Positions 52,996 through 61,786 of a stretch of DNA of 64,000 nucleotides are shown here, piece by piece. The position numbers and the translations under genes are program-made. Origin of the DNA: Dongia sedimenti (lineage in GTDB: Bacteria > Pseudomonadota > Alphaproteobacteria > Dongiales > Dongiaceae); contig JAUYVI010000003.1 of the NCBI GenBank assembly GCA_030715195.1, forward strand, positions 648,960 through 712,959, given 5' to 3'. Each line of letters starts with the position of its first letter. Position 1 is the first letter of the stretch. The notes beneath the pieces were generated by a model that worked only from the letters and a program-made list of their open reading frames with translations, was not told where the DNA came from and searched no databases.

Positions 52996-55900
52996 GCCAG
53001 ACGAATCGCCTGAACACCGGCGGCCGCATCGACCGCAGCCGCGTCGTCACCTTCACCTTCGACGGCAAGAGCTACAGCGGCTTCGCCGGCGACACGCTCG
53101 CCTCCGCCCTGCTCGCCAACGGCGTGCGCCTGGTGGGCCGCTCGTTCAAGTATCACCGGCCGCGCGGCATCGTCACCGCCGGCGCGGAAGAGCCGAACGC
53201 GCTCATCCAGCTGGGGGTTGGCGCCCGCACCGAGCCGAACACCCGCGCGACCCAGATCGAGATCTATGACGGATTGGTGAGCGAGAGCCAGAACCGCTGG
53301 CCCTCCCTCACCTTCGACATCGGCGCGATCAACAGCCTGATCCACCGCTTCATTCCGGCCGGCTTCTACTACAAGACCTTCATGTGGCCGGCGAAGGCCT
53401 GGCTGTTCTACGAGAAGTTCATCCGCAATGCCGCCGGCCTCGGCAAGGGCCCGACCGCGCCCGATCCGGACCGCTATGACAAGCTCTACCACACCTGCGA
53501 TGTGCTGGTGGTCGGCGCCGGCCCGGCCGGTCTCGCCGCAGCGCTCGCCGCCGGCCGCACCGGCGCCCGCGTGGTGCTCGCCGACGAGCAGTCGGAGCTC
53601 GGCGGCTCGCTGCTGAGCGAGAGCAGCGCGACGGTGAACGGCCAGGCCGCATCCGCCTGGATCGCCGATGCATTGCGCGAGCTCGGCGCGCTCCATGACG
53701 TCAAGCTGCTGCCGCGCACCACCGCCTTCGCCTATTACGACCACAATGCCATGAGCCTGGTCGAGCGGCTGACCGATCATCTCGGCCCGACCGACGGCAA
53801 GCCGCGCCAGCGGCTGTGGCGCATCCGGGCGAAGAAGATCATCCTCGCGACCGGCGCGATCGAGCGGCCGCTGGTCTATCTCGACAACGATCGGCCCGGC
53901 TGCATGACGGTCTCCGCGGTGCGCACCTATGTGAATCGCTACGGCGTCATGCCGGGCCGTCGCGTCGTGCTGATGACCAACAACGACAGCGCCTATCGCG
54001 TGGCGCTCGATCTCGCCAATGCCGGCGTCACCGTGCCGGTGATCGTCGATCTCCGCGCCGAGGTCACCGGCCCGCTCGCCAAGGCCGTCCGCGAGAAGGG
54101 CATCGAGATCCTGGCCGGCCATGCCATCGCCAAGGTCCATGGCGAGCAGGGCGTGAAGGAAGTCGAAGTCGCGCGCCTCAGCGATGACGGCAAGAGCGTC
54201 ACCGGTTCTGCCCGCCGCATCTCCTGCGACTGCGTCGGCACGTCGGGCGGCTGGCAGCCGACCGTGCATCTCCACTCCCAGACCCGCTCCAAGGTGAAAT
54301 GGGACGATGCGCTGAACGGCTTCGTCCCCGGCGACACCATCCCCGGCCAGAACTTCGTCTCGATCGGCGGCGCCCATGGGGTCTTCGACCTGGCCGCATG
54401 CCTGACCGAAGGCCATGTCGCCGGCACCACCGGCGCGCTCGAGGCCGGCAACGGCGGCAATGCCGGATCCGCCCCCACGGCGGATGCCGCCGCGGAAGAG
54501 CAGCCGCAGCGCCCGCTCTGGATCGTGCCCGGCGAGAAACCCGTCGGCCAGGGCGGCAAGCACTTCATCGACTATCAGAACGACGTGACCGCCGGCGACG
54601 TGATGCTGGCGCATCGCGAGGGCTATCGCTCGGTCGAGCATCTGAAGCGCTACACCACCATGGGCATGGCGACCGACCAGGGCAAGACCAGCAATGTGAA
54701 CGCGCTCGCCATCATGGCGGGCCTGCGCAATGTCGACATCCCGTCGGTCGGAATCACGACCTATCGCCCGCCCTACACGCCGGTGACCTTCGGCGTCTTC
54801 GCCGGACGCGACAAGGAGGACTTCCTCGAGCCGATCCGCAAAACCCCGATGCATGTCTGGCACGAGGACCACGGCGCCAAGTTCGAGCCGGTCGGCCAGT
54901 GGCACCGCGCCTGGTACTACCCGAAGCCCGGCGAGAGCATGCATGACGCGGTCAACCGCGAAGTGAAGGCGGTGCGTACCTCCGTCGGCATCGTCGATGC
55001 CTCGACCCTCGGCAAGATCGACGTGCAGGGTCCGGATGCCGCCTGGTTCCTGGACATGGTCTATACCAACGCCTGGTCGAAGCTCGGCGTCGGCAAGTGC
55101 CGCTACGGATTCATGTGCGGCGAGGACGGCATGGTGTTCGACGACGGCGTCACCAGCCGCATCGCCGAGAACCATTTCCACATGACCACCACGACCGGCG
55201 GCGCGCCGCGGGTGATGGCCTGGCTGGAGGAATGGCACCAGTGCGAATGGCCGGACAAGAAGGTCTACTTCACCTCGGTGACCGAGCAATGGGCGGTGAT
55301 CGCGATCGGCGGCCCGATGGCGCGCAAGCTGCTGGGCGAAGTCTGCACCGACATTCCGCTGGATGACGCATCCTTCCCGCATCTCTCCTTCAAGGAAGGC
55401 ACCGTCGCCGGCGTGCCGGCGCGGGTCTTCCGCATCACCTTCACCGGCGATCTCTCCTACGAAATCAACGTGCCGCCCTCCTACGGCCTGCATGTCTGGC
55501 GCGCCTTCATGCAGGCGGGCGAGAAATACGGCATCACCCCTTACGGCACCGAAGGCCTGCACGTGCTGCGCGCCGAGAAGGGCTATGTGATCGTCGGCCA
55601 GGACACCGACGGCACCGTCACCCCACAAGACCTCGGCATGGACTGGATCGTCTCCAAGGCGAAGCCGGACTTCATCGGCCGCCGCTCCATGCTGCGCTCC
55701 GACACCAAGCGGCCGGACCGCAAGCACCTGGTCGGTCTCCTGACCGAGGATCCGAAGGTGGTCGTCCCGGACGGCGCGCAGATCGTCGAGCACCTGAAGG
55801 ACCGCCCGCCGATGACCATGCTGGGGCATGTCACCTCGAGCTACTGGAGCCCGAACATGGAGCGCTCGATCGCCATGGGCCTGGTCAAGAACGGCCGCAA

Positions 55901-56006
55901 CCGCATGGGCCAGACGCTCTATGCCTGCTGGGAGAACAACCGGGTGAAGATGAAAGTGACCGAGCCCAAGTTCTTCGATCCGGAAGGAGCGCGCGTCAAT
56001 GGTTGA
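52992..56006 (+). CDS. soxA: Sarcosine oxidase subunit alpha
   Basis: 1004-residue large subunit. N-terminal ferredoxin-like domain (VTFTFDGKSYSGFAGDTLAS, GVRLVGRSFKYHRPRGIVTA), NAD(P)-binding core at DVLVVGAGPAGLAAALAAGR (about 170), a pyridine-nucleotide oxidoreductase region to about 480, and a C-terminal glycine-cleavage T-protein-like folate domain (about 610-1000; FTGDLSYEINVPPSYGLHVW) that receives the methylene group on tetrahydrofolate. Complete and unbroken. ATG overlaps soxD; its 3' end overlaps soxG by 8 bases. Confidence 0.96.
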   Translation: MSQTNRLNTGGRIDRSRVVTFTFDGKSYSGFAGDTLASALLANGVRLVGRSFKYHRPRGIVTAGAEEPNALIQLGVGARTEPNTRATQIEIYDGLVSESQNRWPSLTFDIGAINSLIHRFIPAGFYYKTFMWPAKAWLFYEKFIRNAAGLGKGPTAPDPDRYDKLYHTCDVLVVGAGPAGLAAALAAGRTGARVVLADEQSELGGSLLSESSATVNGQAASAWIADALRELGALHDVKLLPRTTAFAYYDHNAMSLVERLTDHLGPTDGKPRQRLWRIRAKKIILATGAIERPLVYLDNDRPGCMTVSAVRTYVNRYGVMPGRRVVLMTNNDSAYRVALDLANAGVTVPVIVDLRAEVTGPLAKAVREKGIEILAGHAIAKVHGEQGVKEVEVARLSDDGKSVTGSARRISCDCVGTSGGWQPTVHLHSQTRSKVKWDDALNGFVPGDTIPGQNFVSIGGAHGVFDLAACLTEGHVAGTTGALEAGNGGNAGSAPTADAAAEEQPQRPLWIVPGEKPVGQGGKHFIDYQNDVTAGDVMLAHREGYRSVEHLKRYTTMGMATDQGKTSNVNALAIMAGLRNVDIPSVGITTYRPPYTPVTFGVFAGRDKEDFLEPIRKTPMHVWHEDHGAKFEPVGQWHRAWYYPKPGESMHDAVNREVKAVRTSVGIVDASTLGKIDVQGPDAAWFLDMVYTNAWSKLGVGKCRYGFMCGEDGMVFDDGVTSRIAENHFHMTTTTGGAPRVMAWLEEWHQCEWPDKKVYFTSVTEQWAVIAIGGPMARKLLGEVCTDIPLDDASFPHLSFKEGTVAGVPARVFRITFTGDLSYEINVPPSYGLHVWRAFMQAGEKYGITPYGTEGLHVLRAEKGYVIVGQDTDGTVTPQDLGMDWIVSKAKPDFIGRRSMLRSDTKRPDRKHLVGLLTEDPKVVVPDGAQIVEHLKDRPPMTMLGHVTSSYWSPNMERSIAMGLVKNGRNRMGQTLYACWENNRVKMKVTEPKFFDPEGARVNG

Positions 56007-56610
56007 AGCCTATCAGCGCCGCAGCGCCCTCGCCCATTTCGGCCTGAACGCCCTGGCCAGCCAGAAGGCGGACGGTGCCGGGATCACCTTGGGCGAAAGC
56101 GCCCATCGCGCCATCATCAACATCCGCGGCGACGCCAAAGACCCCGCCTTCACCGCCGCGGTCAAGAACGCGACGGGCTGCGACCTGCCGGCCGCCGCCA
56201 ACACGGTGGCAACCGCGGGGGACGTCCGCATCCTCTGGCTCGGCCCGGACGAGTGGTGGGTGGTCGGCACCGATGCGCGTCGCGCCGGCCTGATCGACGG
56301 CTTGCGCAGCGCTTTCGCCGGCCAGCATACCAATGTGACCGACGTCTCGGAGAGCCGCACCGTCATCACCATGACCGGCCCGGCGGCGCGCGACGTGCTG
56401 GCCCGCGGCATCAGCCTCGACCTGCATCCCCGCGCCTTCGGCCCCGGCCAATGCGCACAGACCAGCCTCAGCCGCACCAACGTGCTGCTGCACCAGACCG
56501 ACAACGCGCCCAGCTACGAGATCTACGTGTTGAAGAGCTTCGCGGACTATCTCTGGCGCTGGATCGGCCTGATCGCGGAAGACTTCGGCATGGCGGTGAA
56601 GGCCGAATAG
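55999..56610 (+). CDS. soxG: Sarcosine oxidase subunit gamma
   Basis: 203-residue subunit resembling part of the folate-binding T-protein. Family pattern: GITLGESAHRAIINIRGDAK, LWLGPDEWWVVG, VTDVSESRTVITMTGPAARD and SYEIYVLKSFADYLWRWI near the end. Starts within the end of soxA; last gene of soxBDAG. No folate genes (purU, folD, glyA) follow, unlike many such operons. Confidence 0.94.
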   Translation: MVEAYQRRSALAHFGLNALASQKADGAGITLGESAHRAIINIRGDAKDPAFTAAVKNATGCDLPAAANTVATAGDVRILWLGPDEWWVVGTDARRAGLIDGLRSAFAGQHTNVTDVSESRTVITMTGPAARDVLARGISLDLHPRAFGPGQCAQTSLSRTNVLLHQTDNAPSYEIYVLKSFADYLWRWIGLIAEDFGMAVKAE

Positions 56611-56729
56611 CAGACGCAGACCGAAGCTCGGTACAGGTTTACGAGCTCCGCCCGTTCGAAGGCGGAAAAAGCGCGGCAAGCCTTTGCCGATGAACGCCTT
56701 TGTCTCGATCCAGAGGCAAAAGAAAATTC

Positions 56730-56968
56730 GCGTTCTGTAAACCCTGGGTAAACCCTGCAGCACGCCGACGCCGGGTGGGTCACTTTGATTTTGTCTGCGC
56801 CGGGTCTGTGTTGCAGACCGTAAGCACGTCGCGAACCGGACCGGTAAAACTTTTACGGCCGCCGCCGCTTCACGGGCTGAAAACCCATATCAGCCCTTTG
56901 ATGATCAACGAGATTTCCCAGCTCCGGGGCCACAAACGATTCTGCGTTCTGTAAACCCTGGGTAAACC
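56730..56968. repeat. Intergenic repeats with GTAAACC units
   Basis: The 573-base region 56611-57183 holds no convincing gene. A 25-base exact direct repeat occurs at 56730-56754 and 56944-56968; each copy itself contains GTAAACC twice (GTAAACCCTGGGTAAACC). Between them lies the near palindrome GTAAAA-C-TTTTAC (56844-56856). GC content is lower than in the flanks. Possible operator cluster, remnant of a mobile element, or small RNA locus; no function assigned. Confidence 0.7.
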
Positions 56969-57002
56969 TCGCGACGCCTGCGATGCGCCAGATCGGCGCC
57001 GC

Positions 57003-57155
57003 TTATCCCGCGACAGCATTCACGATGTCAAACAACGCGAAACGTTGCCATGCGCCTCCGGTCTCGCTCAGCGGACAATCGAAAGGCAGGTCGCGATCAT
57101 ACCACAATCGGCGCCATGTGTCCCAGGTACTCGCGTGAATTCGGGAATATGCAGC
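57003..57155 (-). pseudogene. Possible gene remnant downstream of cobB
   Basis: A minus-strand frame of about 50 codons ending at 57003 reads like real protein (HASTWDTWRRLWYDRDLPFD, then SETGGAWQRFALFDIVNAVA) but has no plausible start or ribosome site; upstream in the same frame it runs antisense-phase through cobB. It may be the tail of a decayed gene or a very short unrecognised gene. Low confidence. Confidence 0.25.
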
Positions 57156-57183
57156 GTCGCGCAGAATTCCTGCGCGGATGGCG

Positions 57184-57921
57184 TTACGATGGCCAGACCG
57201 CTTCAACCAGTTCCGGCAGCACCACGCCCGCCGGGCCGCGCAGGTTGAGCGCGATCTTATCGAACGGGGTCGGCTCCGGATTGATCTGAACCAGCAGCGC
57301 GCCGGCGTCGCGCGCGACCAACGGGATGCGCGCCGCCGGATGCACCGTCGCCGAAGTGCCGATCGAGAAGACGATCTCCGCCCGCTGCGCGGCCGCCATC
57401 GCCGCATGCCACGGTTCCTGCGGCAGCGCCTCGCCGAACCAGACGATGTCCGGCCGGCACAGACCGCCGCAGGTGTCGCAGCGTGGCGGCGTTTCCAGAT
57501 CGTGCGGCACTTCCGGCATCTCGGTGCCGCATTGCGCGCACTTGTTGCGGAACACGCTGCCATGAAGGTGGATCGGTGCCGCGCTGCCGGCCAGTTCGTG
57601 CAGCCGATCGACGTTCTGGGTCACCAGCACCGTCTCCGGCAGCCGCGCCTCGAAGCCAGCGATCGCATGATGCGCCGGATTGGGCGCCACATCGGCATGC
57701 ACCCGGCGGCGCCATTGATACCAACGCCAGACGGTCTCGGGATCGCGGGCGAAGGCCTCCGGTGTCGCCAGGTCCTGGGGCTTGTAGCTCGCCCAGAGCC
57801 CGGTCTGGGCGTCGCGGAAGGTCGGCAGGCCGGATTCCGCCGAGACGCCCGCACCGGTGAAGAACAGCACGCGTTTCGCCGCCCGCAGAGCCTCGACCAG
57901 CTCCGTGGGAAAGTCGATCAC
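57184..57921 (-). CDS. cobB: NAD-dependent protein deacylase, sirtuin CobB
   Basis: 245-residue class III sirtuin removing acyl groups from lysine with NAD. Motifs: FFTGAGVSAESGLPTFRD (NAD site), TQNVDRLHELAG and catalytic LHGS, zinc cysteines in KCAQCG and RCDTCGGLC, then RPDIVWFGE. The Y68-x2-R71 pair in WYQWRRR is the desuccinylase/demalonylase signature, so it may act on succinyl-lysine. GTG 57921 overlaps the stop of the ABC permease upstream (GTGA), giving translational coupling to a transporter operon, an uncommon position. A candidate opposing acetyltransferase is encoded at 5600. Confidence 0.92.
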   Translation of the reverse strand: MIDFPTELVEALRAAKRVLFFTGAGVSAESGLPTFRDAQTGLWASYKPQDLATPEAFARDPETVWRWYQWRRRVHADVAPNPAHHAIAGFEARLPETVLVTQNVDRLHELAGSAAPIHLHGSVFRNKCAQCGTEMPEVPHDLETPPRCDTCGGLCRPDIVWFGEALPQEPWHAAMAAAQRAEIVFSIGTSATVHPAARIPLVARDAGALLVQINPEPTPFDKIALNLRGPAGVVLPELVEAVWPS

Positions 57922-58718
57922 GCGTCCGCCCCGGCAAAGTCCTTGGGGATGAGGTAGCGCGCGGCGATCAGCACCATGACCGTGGTCAGGGCCAGGATGA
58001 TCGCCACCAGCGCGTTGATGTCCGGCGTGAAGCCGAGCCGCATCATCGCCCAGAGCCGCAGCGGGAGGGTGTTCTGCGTGCCGGTCACCAGGATGGTGAT
58101 CATGGTCTCGTCGAAGGAGAGCGCGAAAGCCAGCACCCCGGCGCCGATCAGGGCGCTCTTCAGGTTCGGCAGCAGCACGTAGAAGAAGGTCTGGGGCGCG
58201 CTGGCGCCGAGATCGTAGGACGCCTCGATCATGCTGAAGCCGATCCCCTGCAGCCGCACCAGGATGGTGCGGTAGACCAGGGCGAGGACGAACACCGTAT
58301 GGCCGATGATGATGGTCAGCATCGAGCGGTCGATCGAGACCTCCCGGAAGAAGATCAGCAGCGAGAGGCCGGTGATGATCGGCGGCATCAGAAACGGCAG
58401 GAAGACGACGAATTGCAGCAGCGCCCGCGACCGCGACTTGCCGCTGTTGCAATGCAGCGCGATGACCGTGCCGAGCACCAGCGACGCCGCCACGGCGGAG
58501 AGGCCGACGATGAAGGTGTTCTCCACCGCCTCGATCACGCCCTCGTTCCCTGTGAGCTTTGCATAGGCATCGAGATTCATCTGGCTCCAATCGACCGAGC
58601 CGTATTTCACGGTGAAGAACGAGGTGACGATCGGAATGAAGATCGGCCCATAGAGCAGGATGAAGACCAGCAGGGTCACGAGCGACAGCAGCAGGGTCGC
58701 GAGCGGAGAGCGCTTCAT
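57918..58718 (-). CDS. Spermidine/putrescine-type ABC permease (PotC-like)
   Basis: 266-residue membrane subunit. First helix in LATLLLSLVTLLVFILLYGP, coupling loop EASYDLGASAPQTFFYVLLP (near 165-185), then LAFALSFDETMITILVTGTQ, which is a typical PotC segment. ATG 58718 overlaps the end of the partner permease by 4 bases; stop overlaps cobB. Second permease of the operon starting at the binding protein (61742). Confidence 0.92.
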   Translation of the reverse strand: MKRSPLATLLLSLVTLLVFILLYGPIFIPIVTSFFTVKYGSVDWSQMNLDAYAKLTGNEGVIEAVENTFIVGLSAVAASLVLGTVIALHCNSGKSRSRALLQFVVFLPFLMPPIITGLSLLIFFREVSIDRSMLTIIIGHTVFVLALVYRTILVRLQGIGFSMIEASYDLGASAPQTFFYVLLPNLKSALIGAGVLAFALSFDETMITILVTGTQNTLPLRLWAMMRLGFTPDINALVAIILALTTVMVLIAARYLIPKDFAGADA

Positions 58719-59584
58719 CGATGCACTCCCGCCTTCTCGCCGCCGAACCGCGCGCCGACCAGGATCGCCACGATCACCACCGCCGCCAGGATCACGCTCA
58801 AGGCCGAGCCGAACGGCCAGTTGAAGGCGGTGCCGAACTGGCTGTAGATGATCCGGCCGAAGGTGAAGCCGCTCTGCCCGCCGACCATCTGCGGGGTGAG
58901 GAAGTCGCCGATCGCCAGCACGAAGACGAAAGTCGCGGCGCTGATGACGCCGGGCAGGCTCAAGGGCAGGATCACCCGGAAGAAGCTCTGCGCGTTCGAG
59001 CCGCCGAGATCGGCCGAGGCCTCCAGCAGGTTCTTCGGGATCCGCTCCAGCGACAGGAAGATCGGCAGGATCGCGAAGGGCAGCAGGAGGACCGACAGCG
59101 TCAGCAGCACGGCGTTCAGGTTGAACACGAAGAAGGTCAGCGGCTGGTCGATGATGCCGAGCGCGATCAGGCTGCGGTTCAGGAAGCCGTTGCCGCCGAG
59201 GATGCTGCGGATCGCATACATCTTGATGATGTAGCTCATCAGCAGCGGCACCAGGAGCAGCATCAGCAGCGTGTACTTCTTCCGCCCCTTCAGGCCCGAC
59301 AGGAAATAGGCCACGGGGTACCCAAACGCGATGCAGAGCCCCGCCACTTCGAGACACAACACCACGGTCTGCCGCAGCACCGGCACGTAGATCTCGTCGG
59401 TGAAGAACCGGCGATAGTTCACCAGGGTCAGTTCGTAATGCAGCTCGGTCCCCTCGACCCAGAACAGCGAGTAGACCAGGAACCCGCAAAGCGGCAGCAG
59501 GATGAAGAAGATCGGCAGCCCGTAGGCGGCGAGCAAGGCGATGCCGCGCCAGATCCGATCGGCCTCGATCGGTTTCGCGGTCAT
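58715..59584 (-). CDS. Spermidine/putrescine-type ABC permease (PotB-like)
   Basis: 289-residue membrane subunit with six helices; coupling loop EASADLGGSNAQSFFRVILP (near 190-210), FVFVLAIGDFLTPQMVGGQS downstream matches PotB. ATG 59584 overlaps the ATPase stop (59581) by 4 bases. Substrate is uncertain: PotB/C-like permeases also occur in systems for mannopine, opines, thiamine-like and sugar-acid-related compounds. Confidence 0.92.
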   Translation of the reverse strand: MTAKPIEADRIWRGIALLAAYGLPIFFILLPLCGFLVYSLFWVEGTELHYELTLVNYRRFFTDEIYVPVLRQTVVLCLEVAGLCIAFGYPVAYFLSGLKGRKKYTLLMLLLVPLLMSYIIKMYAIRSILGGNGFLNRSLIALGIIDQPLTFFVFNLNAVLLTLSVLLLPFAILPIFLSLERIPKNLLEASADLGGSNAQSFFRVILPLSLPGVISAATFVFVLAIGDFLTPQMVGGQSGFTFGRIIYSQFGTAFNWPFGSALSVILAAVVIVAILVGARFGGEKAGVHR

Positions 59585-60639
59585 GCGGCGACCAGCCGGC
59601 AGTCTTCGGTGCGCCAGGCCAGCTGCACGCGGTCGCCGACCTTGAGCGGCAGGCCCTCGGCCCGGCTCGGCAGCTTCACCCGCAGCGGCACGCCGGCCAC
59701 ATCGACCACCGCGACGGTCGCGGCGCCGCCGAAATTGACGCTGCTCACCTGCCCCGCCACGACGGTGTTGGCGCCCGGCTCGTTGCCGATCCGGATCGCT
59801 TCCGGCCGGATCACCGCGAAGGCCTTGGCACCCGCGGCGGGCTCCGTCCCGTCCGCGGCGCAGGGCAGCGTCCCGATCGGCGTCGCGACGCTGCCCCGAT
59901 CCCCGGCCACGCCTTCGATCAGGTTGTTGTCGCCGAAGAAGCGGGCGACGAACTCCGAATGCGGCCGGTAATAGACCTCGGTCGGCGAGCCCAGCTGCAG
60001 GATCTTGCCGTAATTCATCACGCAGATCCGATCCGCCATGGCGATCGCCTCCTCCTGGTCGTGAGTCACGAACAGGAAGGTGGTCTTGATCTCGCGATGG
60101 ATGTCCTTCAGGAACTCCTGCATCTGCTTCCTGAGCTCGACGTCGAGCGCCGCCAGCGGCTCGTCCAGCAGGATGAGTCGCGGCTGGCAGATGATCGCCC
60201 GCGCCAGGGCCACCCGCTGCCGCTGCCCGCCGGAAAGCTGCGCCGGGTAGCGCGCAGCCAAGCTTCCGAGCTGCACCAGGTCCAGCACTTCGCCGACCCG
60301 CTGCTTGATCACCGCATTCGCGGTGCCGCGCACCTTCAGCCCATAGCCGACATTGCCGGCCACGGTCATATGCGGGAACAGGGCGTAGTCCTGGAACACC
60401 GTGTTGAACGGGCGCCGGTTGATCGGATCATGGGCGATGTCGCGCCCGTCGAGCAGGATCTGCCCCTGATCCGGCTGGGTGAAGCCGCCGATCATCCGCA
60501 GGATCGTGGTCTTGCCGGAACCCGACGGCCCCAGGATGGTGATGAACTCCCCGTCTTCGACGGCGAGGTCGATATGCTCCAGCACCCGGGTCGCACCGAA
60601 CGCCTTGCCGACGCCTTTCAGCTCGAGAAGAACCGCCAT
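59581..60639 (-). CDS. Spermidine/putrescine-type ABC ATP-binding protein (PotA-like)
   Basis: 352-residue ATPase. Walker A GPSGSGKTTILRMI, Q-loop in TVFQDYALFPHMTVAGN, signature LSGGQRQRVALARAI, Walker B LILLDEPLAALD and H-loop FVTHDQEEAIAMAD are intact; TOBE domain from about 270. No N-terminal extension, in contrast to the ATPase at 39910. Located 65 bases after the binding protein gene, with a hairpin in that gap. Confidence 0.94.
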   Translation of the reverse strand: MAVLLELKGVGKAFGATRVLEHIDLAVEDGEFITILGPSGSGKTTILRMIGGFTQPDQGQILLDGRDIAHDPINRRPFNTVFQDYALFPHMTVAGNVGYGLKVRGTANAVIKQRVGEVLDLVQLGSLAARYPAQLSGGQRQRVALARAIICQPRLILLDEPLAALDVELRKQMQEFLKDIHREIKTTFLFVTHDQEEAIAMADRICVMNYGKILQLGSPTEVYYRPHSEFVARFFGDNNLIEGVAGDRGSVATPIGTLPCAADGTEPAAGAKAFAVIRPEAIRIGNEPGANTVVAGQVSSVNFGGAATVAVVDVAGVPLRVKLPSRAEGLPLKVGDRVQLAWRTEDCRLVAA

Positions 60640-60657
60640 TCGCCCCCCAAGAATCGA

Positions 60658-60690
60658 ACCGGCCCGCCCCCGTTTCGGAGACGGGCCGGT
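60658..60690. promoter_or_regulatory. Intercistronic hairpin between binding protein and ATPase genes
   Basis: ACCGGCCCG and CGGGCCGGT form a perfect 9-base stem with a 15-base loop in the 65-base gap of the minus-strand operon. No T run follows leftward, so it is more likely an mRNA-stabilising or partial attenuation structure that keeps the receptor in excess over the membrane parts. Confidence 0.55.
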
Positions 60691-60704
60691 CGGTTCACTC
60701 TACC

Positions 60705-61742
60705 TTACTGCGCGGCTTTGATCTCGTTCCAGAGATCGGCCCGCTTGGTCGGGTCCTCGACCGTCTCGACATAGATCAGCTTGTCGTCCGGCTTGGCGTT
60801 GCTGGACGGGGCGGTCGTGCTGCCGAACCCGGTGCGTTCCGTCAGCTGGGCACCGATCTGCTTGCTCATCAGGAAATTGATCCACTGCTCGGCCAGATCC
60901 TTGTCCTGAGCGCCGACCGTGACGGCCCAGGTGTCGAGCCAGGAGAGCGCACCCTCCTTCGGGTTCACATAGGCGACATGGGCACCGGCATCCTGCAGCG
61001 ACTTCACCTGCTGCTGGCCGTAATTGGCCCAGACCAGCGCGATGTCGTTGTTCTTGTAGATCTGGGTCGCTTCGTCGGCCGTCGTGTAGAAGCTGAGCAC
61101 GTTCGGCTTCAGCTTCAGCAGCTTCTCCTTGGCCGCCGCCATCTGCTCGGCGGTGAGGTGGAACGGATCCTGGACGCCCTGGGTCAACGCGGTGAAGGAG
61201 AAGTTGTGCTCGCCATTGTCATAGGCGAGGACCTTGCCCTTGTATTGCGGATCCCAGAGCACATCCATCGAGGTCGGCGGCGTCTTCACTTCGTCGGTGT
61301 TGTAGATGATGCCGATCGAATCGAAGCAGAACGGCACCGCATAGAGCTGGCCGTCCCGCATCACGCCCTTCACCTTGGTGAGGTCGTTGAAGATCGGCAG
61401 CTGGTTGGCCTTCTGGTCTGGAATCTTCGAGAGGTCGATCGGCTGCACCAGCTTGGCGTCGATATAGCGCTGCAGCTGGCCGGTGTTGACGGCCATGACG
61501 TCGAAGTCCTTGCCCTCCGAGCCCTTGATCTTGGCCCAGATCTCGTCGTCGCTGCCGATGAAGACGACCTTCACGTCGGCGCCGGTCTCTTTCTCGAACG
61601 CCTTCACCCAATCGTCGTCGGCATAGCCCTGCCAGGCCAGCACGCGCAGTTCCTTGGCCATGGCCGGCGCTGATGAAGACATCGCCAGCATAGTTGCGGC
61701 TGCCAGCATCGGCAGAGCGCCGCGGATCACCGATTTCAGCAT
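60705..61742 (-). CDS. Spermidine/putrescine-type ABC binding protein (PotD-like)
   Basis: 345-residue periplasmic protein with signal peptide (ALPMLAAATMLAMSSSAPAM, cleavage near AMA-KE). Mature part begins ELRVLAWQGYADDDWVKAFE; the D in GSDDEIWAKI and WANYGQQQVKSL, WLDTWAVT positions match the spermidine/putrescine-binding superfamily. The usual PotD/PotF first-pocket pattern NWSDYI is replaced by AWQGYADD, so the ligand may not be a simple polyamine. It lies 44 bases after the AraD1-like gene, in the same direction. Confidence 0.9.
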   Translation of the reverse strand: MLKSVIRGALPMLAAATMLAMSSSAPAMAKELRVLAWQGYADDDWVKAFEKETGADVKVVFIGSDDEIWAKIKGSEGKDFDVMAVNTGQLQRYIDAKLVQPIDLSKIPDQKANQLPIFNDLTKVKGVMRDGQLYAVPFCFDSIGIIYNTDEVKTPPTSMDVLWDPQYKGKVLAYDNGEHNFSFTALTQGVQDPFHLTAEQMAAAKEKLLKLKPNVLSFYTTADEATQIYKNNDIALVWANYGQQQVKSLQDAGAHVAYVNPKEGALSWLDTWAVTVGAQDKDLAEQWINFLMSKQIGAQLTERTGFGSTTAPSSNAKPDDKLIYVETVEDPTKRADLWNEIKAAQ

Positions 61743-61786
61743 GTTGATCTCCTTCTCCCTGTTTATCGTTATTGTCGCCGTTCCGT

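Noticed and set aside
52941-55829. Minus-strand open frame of 962 codons opposite soxA
   Set aside because: Complement of a full, well-conserved sarcosine oxidase alpha gene; a GC-driven artefact.
60640-60660. T-loop-like sequence (ggttcgattc on the minus strand) suggesting a tRNA
   Set aside because: No matching acceptor, D or anticodon stems can be folded around it, and it lies in the hairpin gap of an operon.
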